Assembly: GCA_025655575.1 (NCBI GenBank)
Contig: JAHXIP010000005.1
Coordinates: 124,001 to 188,000, forward strand
Length of the DNA stretch: 64,000 nucleotides
From: Candidatus Thiodiazotropha sp. (ex Monitilora ramsayi)
GTDB taxonomy: Bacteria > Pseudomonadota > Gammaproteobacteria > Chromatiales > Chromatiaceae
Reading direction: 5' to 3'
Position numbers and translations under genes: made by a program. Of the stretch, positions 16,860-26,647 are shown piece after piece (the first letter of the stretch is position 1; every line of letters starts with the position of its first letter). The notes beneath the pieces are model-generated. The model saw only the letters and a program-made list of their open reading frames with translations. It did no database searches and was not told where the DNA came from.

Positions 16860-18878
16860 CTACCGACCATTGGGTGGAAGAAGACTGACGTTTTGGTCAG
16901 TCTGCGCAATCATCAGTGTGCGTAGTTCATCGCTACTCATCGGCATACCAAGCAGATAACCTTGAGCAAACTGACAGCCAAGTGAGCGTACAAAGTGTTC
17001 TTGCTGCTGTGTCTCAATGCCCTCAGCAACCACTTCCATGTCCATGCTTGTGGCGAGTTGTGCCATGTTAAGCAAGATGGCATCGGCAGCCTTGTCTGTG
17101 TGGATCTCTTTGATGAAGCTGCGATCGATCTTCAATGTTTTCGCCGGAAATTGGCGCAAATAAGCCATTGAGGAGTATCCAGTGCCAAAATCGTCAATGG
17201 CCAGATGAATGCCTCGACTGCGTAACTGCTGAAGTAGTATTTGGGTATGTTCTGAGTTTTCCAGCAGTGCCGATTCGGTGAGTTCCAGTTCAAGCTCACC
17301 GTCTAGGATGCAGTGTTCAGCGATATTCCTGGTGACGATGTGAATCAGGTCCTGACGACCGAAGAGCGAGGCAGAAATATTGATCGCTAGCTTGCCTGGG
17401 TTTAAACCCTCAGTGCGCCATTTCCGGTATTGTCGGCAAGCTGATTCCAATACCCAGATGTCGACTTCTTCAATCAGGCCATTGGTCTCGGCAATGGGAA
17501 TAAAAGCATTGGGTTGTAGCAGTCCCTCTTCAGGGTGGTTCCACCGCACCAATGCCTCAATGCCGGCGAGCTTGTTACTCTGTACGTCCCACTGTGGTTG
17601 GTAATGGACAGTCAGCTGATCCTCATGGATAGCGCGGCGTAGCTCGCTTTCTATCTGTAACTGACGCTGTACGCGTTGATTGATTTCCGGTGAGTGGAAA
17701 AGAAATTCATCCTTGTTATTTGATTTTGCCTCTAGCATTGCGTGATCGGCATTGATCAGAAGTTCGTCCCCGCTTTTCCCATCTTGAGGATAGATGGCAA
17801 TACCGATGCTGGCGGTTAGAAATACGGTGTTTCCATTGAAAGTGAAAGGATCAGACAATTCCTGAAGTATTGATCGCGATACTTTTTTCGCTGCATACAT
17901 TGCCCCAGTCATGCTGTCGATATCCGATAAGATGACAGTAAATTCATCACCGGCAAGACGAGAGACTGAGTCATCTTCACGTACATGCCTCTGTAACCGT
18001 TCTGCAGTGTGCTTAAGTACCAGGTCACCTGAGATATGGCCGAGACGGTCGTTGACCGCCTTGAATTTATCCAGGTCTATAAAAAGCAATACAACGTGTG
18101 CTGACTTGCGATGGGCATGGGCCAGCGCCTGATCGAGACGATCCTTAAACAAGGTGCGATTGGGCAGCCCGGTCAGGCTGTCGAAATGGGCGAGATAGTT
18201 CAGTTCGGTATGGGATTTTTGGATTTCCTCATTTGCCTGCTCCATGGCTGATACATGTGCCAGACGTTGTTTTTCCAGTCGGTATAAAACATAAGCGATA
18301 ACCATCGAGATACCGATAGAGAGGCTGATGAGTAACAAAGCCATTTTACGGAAATTTTTCAGATCTCTGTCGATTAAATGTTTCAACAGTCTTTCAACAT
18401 GCTCGGCCTTGCCCATGAAGTCATTAAAGATCCGGTCAAATGCCTGATCGATGTCTGAACCTGGATGGGATGACTGACGATTGAGATAACGTTGGTAAGC
18501 AACCTGATCGAATTCATGTAGTGCAGAGCGTACGGATTCGATATGCAGTCGCATGTCAGCATCCGTTAATGGAAAGAATACACCCTTACTGTTAGTACCG
18601 CCCTCCAGCATGGCCAACGCATACCAATCAGCTTGTTCGAGATACTCCCAGACCCTATCGATATCCTCATGGCTATCGCCGGAGAGAATTTCCTCAAACC
18701 AGAGATGTCCCTGTGTCGCATTGAGTTTTATTTCTTTTGCCGCATCGATCAACGGCGAGTGTCGTGTCGCCATGCGCTCGCCGGTATAGAGAAGAAATAT
18801 TGTGGTGGTCAGTGATACTGACATGGCCAGGAGGAAGCCCATTAGCAAGTGATTGAAGTGTAGCTTGCTCAAAACCAT
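16860..18878 (-). CDS. Membrane-anchored GGDEF-EAL protein with periplasmic sensor
   Basis: A 672-residue inner-membrane c-di-GMP enzyme. An N-terminal transmembrane helix (~10-32) and a second one (~178-198, MALLLISLSIGISMVIAYVL) enclose a helical periplasmic sensor of ~145 residues that I cannot name. The cytoplasmic part has a GGDEF domain with RLAGDEFTVIL (AGDEF variant; Ala at the first position is often still active) and an EAL domain with GIEALVRW and DDFGTGYSSM. The EAL site looks complete, so phosphodiesterase activity is likely; cyclase activity is uncertain. It lies next to another GGDEF-EAL gene in the same orientation but 640 bases apart. Confidence 0.9.
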   Translation of the reverse strand: MVLSKLHFNHLLMGFLLAMSVSLTTTIFLLYTGERMATRHSPLIDAAKEIKLNATQGHLWFEEILSGDSHEDIDRVWEYLEQADWYALAMLEGGTNSKGVFFPLTDADMRLHIESVRSALHEFDQVAYQRYLNRQSSHPGSDIDQAFDRIFNDFMGKAEHVERLLKHLIDRDLKNFRKMALLLISLSIGISMVIAYVLYRLEKQRLAHVSAMEQANEEIQKSHTELNYLAHFDSLTGLPNRTLFKDRLDQALAHAHRKSAHVVLLFIDLDKFKAVNDRLGHISGDLVLKHTAERLQRHVREDDSVSRLAGDEFTVILSDIDSMTGAMYAAKKVSRSILQELSDPFTFNGNTVFLTASIGIAIYPQDGKSGDELLINADHAMLEAKSNNKDEFLFHSPEINQRVQRQLQIESELRRAIHEDQLTVHYQPQWDVQSNKLAGIEALVRWNHPEEGLLQPNAFIPIAETNGLIEEVDIWVLESACRQYRKWRTEGLNPGKLAINISASLFGRQDLIHIVTRNIAEHCILDGELELELTESALLENSEHTQILLQQLRSRGIHLAIDDFGTGYSSMAYLRQFPAKTLKIDRSFIKEIHTDKAADAILLNMAQLATSMDMEVVAEGIETQQQEHFVRSLGCQFAQGYLLGMPMSSDELRTLMIAQTDQNVSLLPPNGR

Positions 18879-20082
18879 TTTCCGTGTCCCGGATATCCTG
18901 TTAAAAATGATGGCTCACGTTCACCGATGAGTCGAAGCGGATTGCCAAAGTGCAAGAGTCCTTACAACAAGATTTAAAGCCTATTTGAGAATAATTCTTA
19001 AAACAAGTAGGTATATACGGTATCTCTAACTTGCGGGATTAACTCATCTGCAACAGAGCCACTAGAATATTTGATTGCTCGGTATTGTTAATGGATACGA
19101 TGGAAGGGAAGCTGATCCAGAGGAACTTATATTGAGCCCAGTTCCTAATTTGGGCATTCGGCGACTCTCAGGATGAACCGGACGACTCATCTTCTAACCC
19201 CAACCCAAAAAAATTTCAGGTATTCTTCAGTGACGGGGAAAACCTACTCGATGTTGAGTCAATGATTGTCAATGCCAAGCAAAATAATGTCACTGCTCAC
19301 TAAGATCTACTCAACGGTGACGGAATTTTATTCAATCACGAGTCCCGGAGACCCAATGTCGAGAAAACAACCCGTGGCAGGGAAGCAGGGACTCAATACC
19401 CGGTTTCAACAATACATTGATTTACTCATGCGGTGCCAGGACAAATTTGCGCTGATCCTGTAGCGTAACGCCCAAATATTTGGGCGGCTGAGTGAAAGTG
19501 AGTGAGCGACATGATTCGCTTGTTAACTGCATTACGTGAAATATACATATGCCACTAAACCTGCCAACCAAGGCCCGAGCCAGAGCGATATAAAGCCCAT
19601 GAAGAGTAAGGCACCTTCAACGCCTCTCGTATGCGTTAAGTACCATGGAAAAGCTACTGGCCAAAATATGTATAATAAAAAAAATCGAAAGGTTTATAAA
19701 TACCTTTTTTTTCTGCATCTTTCTGAGCCCACAGGATGGTCACAATTATAAATACAAAGCTCCATACTGATTAGGTTGTGTCAGATACGAACTTCTCTTG
19801 TAGATTTAGCAGTACTTCAAGAATGCCCATACATATAGCCAGACGTATTAAGGTGTATAGGTATATATGTTGAGTTCCTTTCATGTCTTTTACAGCTGAC
19901 AGTGGATTATCTTAAACGCACTGATATTGAAATATGCAGCAGACGTGGATGTTGCGATATATAGCGTGGGGTTAAAGAAAGATGACACTCTTTTGATTCC
20001 ATTCATGTTGTTAAATTGTTATTTGATATCTGTGCTTCTCTATCCAATGAGCTACGAGATGGTGTAACCGCCCATCTGTCTT
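18879..20082. other. 1.2-kb AT-rich region with no convincing gene
   Basis: The base composition is visibly more AT-rich than the surroundings. Open frames of 65-71 codons (19266-19463, 19536-19751) show no similarity I recognise and no good ribosome site. A perfect palindrome lies at 19469-19486. The region could hold an unrecognised small RNA, a decayed gene, or the promoter of the GGDEF-EAL gene near 18879. Nothing more can be supported. Confidence 0.5.
19469..19486. promoter_or_regulatory. Perfect 18-bp palindrome
   Basis: CGCCCAAATATTTGGGCG is fully self-complementary with an AT centre, as in an operator. It is isolated in the AT-rich intergenic stretch and is not followed by a T-run, which argues against a terminator. 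Confidence 0.35.
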
Positions 20083-21501
20083 CTATACCCCAATATCAAG
20101 ATACGATCTCGCCAGTTTCTGTAAGGCTATAACATACGCGGCAGTACGAAAGTCCTCGATCTCCGGTTTGCGGCTGCGGATGTCGATGATCTCCTGCATG
20201 GCCTGACGCATGCTGTCGTCGAGGCCGGAGCGGACCAGGTCAAGTTCGTCGGCGCCGCGGGAGAGATTGTCGCTGATCCATTCCGGGACTTTACGGCCGG
20301 TGGTCTCTTCCAATGCCCTGATGACATGGCGTCCTCTGGCTTCGTCAAGACGTCGTTCGATACGGCCGAAGCGCATGTGGCTGAGGTTGCGGATCCACTC
20401 GAAATAGGAGACTACAACACCACCGGCATTGACATAGGCGTCTGGCAGGATGGTGATACCCCGGTTACGCAGGATACGGTCGGCTTCGAAGGTGATGGGA
20501 CCGTTGGCGGCTTCTGCGATGAGTTTGGTGCGGATGTTGGGGGCGTTGCTCTCGGTAATTACGCCTTCGATGGCAGCGGGGATGAGGATGTCGCACTCCA
20601 GTTCCATGGCTGAGGGGCTGTCCTCGATGAACTCTCCGCCAGCGAATCCCTTCAGGCCGCCGTGAGAACAACGGTGGTAGTAGGCCTCTTCCACATGGAC
20701 GCCGTCCGGGTTGTAGACGGCGCCATCGTGCTCGACGATGGCGATGATTTTTGCACCGTCTTCTTCGGTGAGAAACTTGGCTGCGTGGTAACCCACGTTG
20801 CCGAGGCCCTGAACGATGATGTTTTTACCTTCCAGGTCGCCGTCCAAGCCGCAGGCGTTGAGTTCCTCTTTATGTCGAAAAAACTCCTGCAGGGCGTATT
20901 GGACACCACGCCCGGTGGCCTCGGTGCGGCCATTTACGCCGCCGTGGGCGACTGGCTTGCCGGTCACGCAGGCGAGGGCGTTGACGTCCTCCGGGTAGAG
21001 GTGTTTGTAGGTGTCGGCGATCCAGGCCATTTCCCGCTGGCCGGTACCCATGTCGGGTGCCGGTACGTTGGTGGCGGGATTGAGAAACCCGGCAGCGGCC
21101 AGTTCACGGGCGAAGCGCCGGGTAATCAGTTTCAGCTCGTCGCGGGAGTAGTTGTCGGGATTGATGTAGAGCCCGCCTTTGGATCCGCCGAAAGGCACAT
21201 CGACGATGGCGCACTTATAGGTCATCAGTGCGGCCAGGGCTTCTATCTCCTGCTGATCGACCGATTCTGAGTAACGCAGTCCCCCCTTGGCAGGTAGGCG
21301 GTGGATGCTGTGGACTGCGCGCCAGCCGGTGAACAGTTCGACTTTGCCGCGGATCTCTACCGGGAAGCTGACCTGTAGAACCGAGGTACAGCATTTGATC
21401 GCGTTGGCGATGCCGGGGTCCAGATCCATCAGTGTGAGGGCTCGATCGACCATGTGATCGACGCTCTGTCTGAACGTCAGACCTGAGGTTACTTCAGCCA
21501 T
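20083..21501 (-). CDS. Glutamate dehydrogenase (Glu/Leu/Phe/Val dehydrogenase family)
   Basis: Catalyses reversible oxidative deamination of glutamate to 2-oxoglutarate and ammonia. The 472-residue protein has the substrate lysine motif LPAKGGLRYS, the catalytic VPFGGSKGG, the NVPAPDMGTG block, and a Rossmann NAD(P) domain with IIVQGLGNVGYHAA. Length and spacing are those of the hexameric ~50-kDa class. It stands alone, with the DUF2452 and pteridine reductase genes ending on the same strand about 80 bases upstream of its start. Cofactor (NAD or NADP) cannot be read safely. Base composition is a little more GC-rich than the AT-rich DNA following it. Confidence 0.95.
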   Translation of the reverse strand: MAEVTSGLTFRQSVDHMVDRALTLMDLDPGIANAIKCCTSVLQVSFPVEIRGKVELFTGWRAVHSIHRLPAKGGLRYSESVDQQEIEALAALMTYKCAIVDVPFGGSKGGLYINPDNYSRDELKLITRRFARELAAAGFLNPATNVPAPDMGTGQREMAWIADTYKHLYPEDVNALACVTGKPVAHGGVNGRTEATGRGVQYALQEFFRHKEELNACGLDGDLEGKNIIVQGLGNVGYHAAKFLTEEDGAKIIAIVEHDGAVYNPDGVHVEEAYYHRCSHGGLKGFAGGEFIEDSPSAMELECDILIPAAIEGVITESNAPNIRTKLIAEAANGPITFEADRILRNRGITILPDAYVNAGGVVVSYFEWIRNLSHMRFGRIERRLDEARGRHVIRALEETTGRKVPEWISDNLSRGADELDLVRSGLDDSMRQAMQEIIDIRSRKPEIEDFRTAAYVIALQKLARSYLDIGV

Positions 21502-21584
21502 AGTTTCTCACTTCTTGTTGTGGCTCACTACATTGTCTGATCCAGAATGGAATCACTATCAAGTGTAGCCGATTCAGCTGCTTA

Positions 21585-22082
21585 TCATTCAGATGTTGGA
21601 TTGTCCCTGTTTGATGCCAGCAATGCCTGGACGGTTTTCATGGGATCGCTCTCCTGCTGCTGCCGGATCTTTTCCAATGGTGTCCAGGATCTGTCGCTCT
21701 CGAGTCGGAAGCTGCCGATGAATTGATTGGGCGGCTTACCATGCCAGTCGTCAGGCGAGAGCAGGGAGAGGATCGGCTCATGCCGCTGATTCTGGTAGAG
21801 GTGGTAGATCTGCCCCGGCTTCTTCTGAAAGTTGCAGCGGGCGCGATGCAGTTGTTGATCATGTTGGGTCTGCTGCAGGATATCCCGGGCCTGAGCCTGT
21901 AGTTGTTTCACCTGTTGAGCGATGACTTGAAGTTGTGCACCGGCCCGGTTGGCTAGCATCTCATCCGCTTCGGCAATCTGGTGAGCCAGATCGACCAGAC
22001 CGAAGGCGGGCGCCAATCGGCTGACTGGATAGGGAGAACTCTGGTCACCGGTTTTATTGATGGGCGCGTCGTCTTGGTTCAT
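21585..22082 (-). CDS. DUF2452 domain protein
   Basis: A 165-residue soluble protein of unknown function. The family signature is the central block GQIYHLYQNQRHEPILSLLSP followed by WHGKPPNQFIGSFRLESDRSW. A predicted helix rich in Gln (AQLQVIAQQVKQLQAQARDI) precedes it and may form a coiled coil. The ATG is two bases after the stop of the pteridine reductase gene (TAGCCATG), so the two are likely co-translated. No function can be assigned from sequence. Confidence 0.8.
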   Translation of the reverse strand: MNQDDAPINKTGDQSSPYPVSRLAPAFGLVDLAHQIAEADEMLANRAGAQLQVIAQQVKQLQAQARDILQQTQHDQQLHRARCNFQKKPGQIYHLYQNQRHEPILSLLSPDDWHGKPPNQFIGSFRLESDRSWTPLEKIRQQQESDPMKTVQALLASNRDNPTSE

Positions 22083-22084
22083 GG

Positions 22085-22840
22085 CTATTGCTGCAGGGTG
22101 CGGCCACCGTCGACAGAGAGGATCTGTCCGGTGATATAGGGCGCATCCCGTAACAGGAAGAGCAGGGTCTGGGCGATGTCCTCCGGCGTACCGGGTCGTT
22201 TCAGGGCTGTGCGGTCGAGGATCTCCTCACGGGCGGCGTCACTCAGGCCCTGTTCCGGCCAGAGGATGGCCCCGGGGGCGATGCCGTTGACCCGGATATC
22301 GGGCCCCAGTTCGCGGGCCAGGGACTTCACCAGCATGGCGTTACCCGCCTTGGCGATGGAGTAGATGGGGTGATTCTTCAACGGTCGTTCCGCATGGATA
22401 TCGATCAGATTGATGATAGCGCCGTTGTGTTCCCGCAATGCGGGGGCTGCGGCCTGCGAAAGAAAAAACGGGGCCTTGAGATTACTGCCAATCAGGTCAT
22501 TCCAATCATTTTCGGTGGCAGTCTCTACAGGGGTTGGATAGAAGCTGGAGGCATTGTTGACCAGGAGATCGAGGCGCCCGCTAAACTCAATGGCAACATC
22601 GATCATTTGTTGATAACAACGGCTGTCGTGCAGATCTGCCTGGACCAGGCCGACAGAAGAGGCCCGGCGGTTTTCCAATTCCTCCTGCAATGCCTGAGCG
22701 GGTGCTACCGAGTGGCGATAGTGGATCAGGATATCCATGCCCTCAGCGTGTAGCTGGCGCGCAATGGCCGCACCGATGCGGTGTGCTGCTCCGGTGATCA
22801 AGGCGCATTTACTGTTCAGCCTCTGTTCTTTGTCTGTCAT
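22085..22840 (-). CDS. Pteridine reductase (SDR family)
   Basis: Short-chain dehydrogenase of 251 residues. The cofactor motif is TGAAHRIG, where the Arg in place of the usual Gly pattern is typical of NADPH-dependent pteridine reductases (PTR1/FolM type). VNNASSFYPTP follows, and the catalytic Tyr-Lys pair is in YSIAKAG. The C-terminus GQILSVDGGRTL fits. Such enzymes reduce dihydro- or oxidised pteridines and can back up dihydrofolate reductase or act on tetrahydromonapterin. It is divergent from the MidA-like methyltransferase gene, with 211 bases between the starts. FolM orthology is plausible but untested. Confidence 0.85.
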   Translation of the reverse strand: MTDKEQRLNSKCALITGAAHRIGAAIARQLHAEGMDILIHYRHSVAPAQALQEELENRRASSVGLVQADLHDSRCYQQMIDVAIEFSGRLDLLVNNASSFYPTPVETATENDWNDLIGSNLKAPFFLSQAAAPALREHNGAIINLIDIHAERPLKNHPIYSIAKAGNAMLVKSLARELGPDIRVNGIAPGAILWPEQGLSDAAREEILDRTALKRPGTPEDIAQTLLFLLRDAPYITGQILSVDGGRTLQQ

Positions 22841-23051
22841 CCGGGCGACTCCGTCTTTATCTCACTTCATAACATGGGTTGGATTCAAGGATGGGGAACC
22901 AATACCACCTGCGATGAACCAATCACTAGGGTAGAATGCACGCCTTTGCGGATTACCGCACTGATGATTGATTTAGCAAATCTTTAATCAGTCTTTCATC
23001 AGTATTGATCTTTTCGTCTACTCTAACGGATTCAAATAGGTTTCTGAACTC

Positions 23052-24257
23052 ATGCCCGACTGTTTAAGCCCGACGCCTTCACCTTCAGTGAAAGACCTGC
23101 CGCCACCGGATGACATGGCGCAGGCGGTCAGTGATCGGCTACTGAAACAGGTCAAGCGGGCTATCGACCAGTCACCGGCGGGCATCCCCTTCGACCGCTT
23201 CATGGAGATGGCACTCTACGCCCCCGGCCTGGGCTACTACGTGGCCGGCAGCCGCAAGTTTGGTGAGGATGGGGATTTCATCACTTCACCCGAGGTGTCG
23301 CCACTGTTTGCACAGTGCCTGGCCAGACAGGCACAACAGGTTCTGGATGGTTTGGGACAGGGCGATATTCTGGAGTTCGGTGCGGGTTCCGGCATCCTGG
23401 CTGCTGACATGTTGGCAGAGCTGGAACGACTGGACAGCCTGCCGGGACGTTATGCCATTCTTGAAATCAGCCCGGAGCTGCAGGCCCGGCAGCGGGAGAC
23501 GATCGAACAGCGGGTACCCCACCTGCTAGCACGGGTCGAATGGTTGCAAACACTGCCGACGGCATTCAGTGGTTTCGTCATTGCCAATGAGTTGCTGGAT
23601 GCCATGCCTGTGAACCGTTTTCGCCTCGGTGAGGACGGTATCGAAGAGTCTTTTGTGGTGTATGACGATGAAGGATTGAAAGAGCGATTCGGTGAGCCTG
23701 AGACACCGGGCCTGAGGGAGGCGGTCGAGTCTGCCATTGGCTCCCAGGAAGAGATGTCCGAGGGGTATATCTCGGAGATCAACCTGCGTCAGGCCTCCTG
23801 GCTTCGTGCCCTGGCTGATTCCATGCGGAGCGGGGTGGTGATACTGATCGATTACGGCTACTGCGCCAGGGAGTATTTTCATACCCAGCGCAACCGGGGC
23901 ACGCTCATGTGCCACTATCGTCATCGGGCGCATACCGATCCCTTCCGTTGGGTGGGTCTGCAGGATATCACCAGTCATGTGGACTTTACCGCGGCGGCCA
24001 GAGTCGGCCTGGAAGCGGGATTCCATCTGGGCGGCTATACCACCCAGGCCCATTTTCTCCTGGCCAACGGGCTCGACACCCTGCTGGCGGATTCGGATCC
24101 CGGTGATGTGGCCAAGCACATGGCGTTGGTGCAGGGTGTGAAGCGGCTGACCCTGCCCTCTGAGATGGGGGAGCGCTTCAAGGTCCTCGGTTTAATCAAG
24201 GGCATTGAAATAAATCTACAGGGATTCGGTTTGCGGGATTTCTGCGAACGGCTGTAA
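23052..24257 (+). CDS. MidA/NDUFAF7-like SAM-dependent methyltransferase (DUF185)
   Basis: A 401-residue class I methyltransferase. The DUF185 family signatures are FMEMALYAPGLGYYVAGS, GDFITSPEVSPLFAQCLA, the SAM-binding ILEFGAGSGILAADML, and VIANELLDAMPVNRF. In mitochondria the homologue NDUFAF7/MidA dimethylates an arginine of a complex I subunit; the bacterial substrate is mostly unknown. The two ATG codons at 23052 and further in are both possible; the first is used. It is divergent from the pteridine reductase gene and followed by the VWA lipoprotein gene. Confidence 0.9.
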   Translation: MPDCLSPTPSPSVKDLPPPDDMAQAVSDRLLKQVKRAIDQSPAGIPFDRFMEMALYAPGLGYYVAGSRKFGEDGDFITSPEVSPLFAQCLARQAQQVLDGLGQGDILEFGAGSGILAADMLAELERLDSLPGRYAILEISPELQARQRETIEQRVPHLLARVEWLQTLPTAFSGFVIANELLDAMPVNRFRLGEDGIEESFVVYDDEGLKERFGEPETPGLREAVESAIGSQEEMSEGYISEINLRQASWLRALADSMRSGVVILIDYGYCAREYFHTQRNRGTLMCHYRHRAHTDPFRWVGLQDITSHVDFTAAARVGLEAGFHLGGYTTQAHFLLANGLDTLLADSDPGDVAKHMALVQGVKRLTLPSEMGERFKVLGLIKGIEINLQGFGLRDFCERL

Positions 24258-24332
24258 CGTAAAAATAATTTAACCCCATTCTGTGCTTTCCTGCGTTCTC
24301 CTGAATACCAAGTACATTCAGGAGTAAAAACC

Positions 24333-26015
24333 ATGTCATCTTTAAACAGCCTTTTTCGATTTGTGGTGGCCGCCCTGCTGTCAGCCATTCTTGCCGCCTG
24401 TGGTACAGCCGTTGACATTGACAGTGCCGGTCCCGTTGAGCAGGGTACAGGCAGCAGTGTGGTTGCCAAGCCAAAAGTAGAACTCGAGGAGCTGGACAGT
24501 CTGGCTGCCTCAGAGAAACGGGCCGAGGCGCCCATGGCTGCCGCCATGCGGCATAAGCAGGCATTTGATATGGCCACTATCCGCCAGCCATCGGCCGGGG
24601 TAAACCGGGAGAACTACGCCAATATCGAGGACAACGGCGTCAAGGCCGTGACAGAACAGCCGGTCTCGACCTTTAGCATCGATGTGGACAGTGGCGCCTA
24701 TGCACTGGTGAGGCGTTTTCTCAATCAGGGGAATTTGCCGCCCAAGGACGCAGTGCGGGCCGAGGAGTTGATCAACTATTTCAGCTACGACTATCCCGTT
24801 CCCCAGGCGGGGAAGCAGCCATTCTCTGTCTCCACTGAAGTTGCCCGTACACCCTGGAACCGGGATAGTCTGTTGGTCCATGTGGGGATTCAGGGCTATG
24901 TGCCCCAACGGGAGGTCAGGCCTGCCAGCAATCTGGTGTTTCTGATGGATGTATCGGGCTCCATGAATGCGCCGGACAAGTTGCCTCTGCTCAAGTCAGC
25001 TTTCAAGCTTTTGGTCAAACAGCTGGATGAGAACGACAGCGTTTCTCTGGTGGTCTACGCAGGCGCTTCCGGTGTGGTGCTGGAGCCGACACCCGGTGAT
25101 CAGCAGGGTAAGATCATGGCGGCACTGGCACGTCTGACTGCGGGTGGTTCGACACATGGATCAGCCGGCATCCAGCTCGCTTACGCCATGGCGGAGCAGG
25201 CTAAGGTTGAAGGTGGAATCAATCGGGTGATCCTGGCCACCGACGGTGATTTCAATGTGGGTACGGTGAATCACGAACAGTTGATGGATCTGATCGAAGA
25301 GAAACGCGAACAGGGCATCACGCTGACTACCCTGGGGTTCGGACAGGGTAACTACAACGACCATCTGATGGAGCAGTTGGCCGACAAGGGCAACGGAAAC
25401 TATGCCTATATCGATACCATCAACGAGGCCCAGAAGGTGTTGGTGGATGAGCTGGATGCGACGCTGGAAGTGATCGCCAAGGATGTGAAGATACAGATTG
25501 AATGGAATCCCGCCGTGGTCACTGAGTACCGTCTGATCGGCTATGAAAACCGTCTGCTGTCCCGTGAGGATTTCAGTAACGATAAGGTCGATGCGGGCGA
25601 TATCGGTGCCGGTCATACGGTAACTGCCCTCTACGAGATCGTCCTGGCGGGCGGTAAGGGGCAGCGTCTCGAACCTCTGCGCTATACATCCGGTAGCAAG
25701 GTATCCGGCAAACAGAATGAGATTGCCCATCTGCGTCTGCGGTATAAGGCACCTGACGGAGATCGCTCGAAGCTGATCGAAGTGCCGATTCTCACTCGTT
25801 CCATCGAGGAAAATCTGGCCAAGGCGAGTGACAACTTCCGTTTCAGCGCCTCCGTGGCTGCATTTGCCCAGTTGTTGCGGGGTGGACGTTATACTGAATC
25901 GTTCGGTTATTCGGATGTGACGACACTCGCTCAGGGATCCCGCGGCAATGATCCTTATGGCTACCGGGGCGAGTTCCTGCGCCTGGTCAATTTGGCGTCA
26001 AGTTTGGCTGGATAG
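24333..26015 (+). CDS. VWA-domain lipoprotein (YfbK-like)
   Basis: The 560-residue protein begins with a lipoprotein signal (AALLSAILAACGTAV, lipobox Cys at ~23). A conserved N-terminal domain (ENYANIEDNGVKAV... TFSIDVDSGAYALVRRFLN) is followed by a von Willebrand A domain with an intact metal site DVSGSMN at ~205-211. A C-terminal DUF3520-type domain ends the protein. This matches E. coli YfbK and relatives, whose function is not settled. Immediately downstream are an ECF sigma factor and a probable anti-sigma gene, an arrangement that suggests an envelope-sensing regulon. Placement at the inner or outer membrane is not decided by sequence here. Confidence 0.9.
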   Translation: MSSLNSLFRFVVAALLSAILAACGTAVDIDSAGPVEQGTGSSVVAKPKVELEELDSLAASEKRAEAPMAAAMRHKQAFDMATIRQPSAGVNRENYANIEDNGVKAVTEQPVSTFSIDVDSGAYALVRRFLNQGNLPPKDAVRAEELINYFSYDYPVPQAGKQPFSVSTEVARTPWNRDSLLVHVGIQGYVPQREVRPASNLVFLMDVSGSMNAPDKLPLLKSAFKLLVKQLDENDSVSLVVYAGASGVVLEPTPGDQQGKIMAALARLTAGGSTHGSAGIQLAYAMAEQAKVEGGINRVILATDGDFNVGTVNHEQLMDLIEEKREQGITLTTLGFGQGNYNDHLMEQLADKGNGNYAYIDTINEAQKVLVDELDATLEVIAKDVKIQIEWNPAVVTEYRLIGYENRLLSREDFSNDKVDAGDIGAGHTVTALYEIVLAGGKGQRLEPLRYTSGSKVSGKQNEIAHLRLRYKAPDGDRSKLIEVPILTRSIEENLAKASDNFRFSASVAAFAQLLRGGRYTESFGYSDVTTLAQGSRGNDPYGYRGEFLRLVNLASSLAG

Positions 26016-26051
26016 TCAAATTTAGGATTTGGTTTACATTCATGACAAGGT

Positions 26052-26084
26052 GTAGGTTGGGCCTCCTTTATCGGCCCAACCTAC
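26052..26084. repeat. 12-bp GTAGGTTGGGCC hairpin in the sigma-factor leader
   Basis: GTAGGTTGGGCC and its perfect complement GGCCCAACCTAC flank nine bases. It lies just before the AGGAG ribosome site of the ECF sigma gene. The same core occurs at 46358-46390 and, shortened, at 5151-5179, so it is one of a dispersed family. Being transcribed in the leader, it could affect sigma-factor expression. Confidence 0.7.
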
Positions 26085-26113
26085 GAGATGAGGAGACAAG
26101 AGAAGTGGATGGG

Positions 26114-26647
26114 ATGAGTGACGAGGCGCTCTTCAACCTTTATCGCAAGGGCGATGCGTCGGCCTTTGAAGTGCTTTATCAGCGCTATCGTCAATCTCTC
26201 TATCTGTTTCTGCTCAGAACCTGCGATTCACCGGCGGATGCGGATGAGCTCTACCAGGATGCCTGGTCGCGGATTATTACTGCAACCAAACCGTTTGGTG
26301 AGGGCTCGTTCAAGGCTTATGTTTTTCGTATTGCACGCAATCTGCAGATTGACCGGTTTCGGCGTGAACACCTGAAGCCTGTTAATGATGACGAGGCAAT
26401 GCAGCAGATGTCAGATCCCACACCGACACCCGATGTCAGGGCCAATGACCTGGATTGCGCGGAGCGTATGAAGAGACAATTGGCCAGCTTGCCCAAGGAG
26501 CAATCGGAGGCATTTCTACTCAAGGAGGAGGGGGGCTTCACCCTGGAACAGATTGCGGAGATGGTCAGTGTCGGACGTGAGACGATCAAGAGTCGCCTGC
26601 GTTATGCCCTGAAACAGTTGCGTAAAATGCTGGAGGATTGTCTGTGA
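26114..26647 (+). CDS. ECF-type RNA polymerase sigma factor
   Basis: A ~177-residue sigma-70 family factor with only regions 2 and 4. Region 2 reads LYQRYRQSLYLFLLRTCDSPADA... AYVFRIARNLQIDRFRRE; region 4 has LPKEQSEAFLLKEEGGFTLEQIAEMVSVGRETIKSRLRYALKQLR with a clear helix-turn-helix. ATG 26114 is used; GTG 26105 is nine bases from an AGGAG site and is an equal alternative, while the longer ORF start at 26042 runs through a hairpin repeat. The stop overlaps the next start (GTGA). It likely controls an envelope response with the VWA lipoprotein and the membrane protein beside it. Confidence 0.88.
   Translation: MSDEALFNLYRKGDASAFEVLYQRYRQSLYLFLLRTCDSPADADELYQDAWSRIITATKPFGEGSFKAYVFRIARNLQIDRFRREHLKPVNDDEAMQQMSDPTPTPDVRANDLDCAERMKRQLASLPKEQSEAFLLKEEGGFTLEQIAEMVSVGRETIKSRLRYALKQLRKMLEDCL

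Noticed and set aside
16762..16959. 65-codon ORF with a hydrophobic start
   Set aside because: Runs into the opposite-strand GGDEF-EAL gene; no support.
19266..19751. Two short plus-strand ORFs in the AT-rich gap
   Set aside because: 65-71 codons, no similarity, poor start context.
20662..21270. 202-codon plus-strand ORF
   Set aside because: Antisense to glutamate dehydrogenase, whose motifs are complete on the minus strand.
23526..24119. 197-codon minus-strand ORF
   Set aside because: Antisense to the MidA-like methyltransferase; no similarity of its own.
25161..25730. 189-codon minus-strand ORF
   Set aside because: Antisense to the VWA lipoprotein gene.
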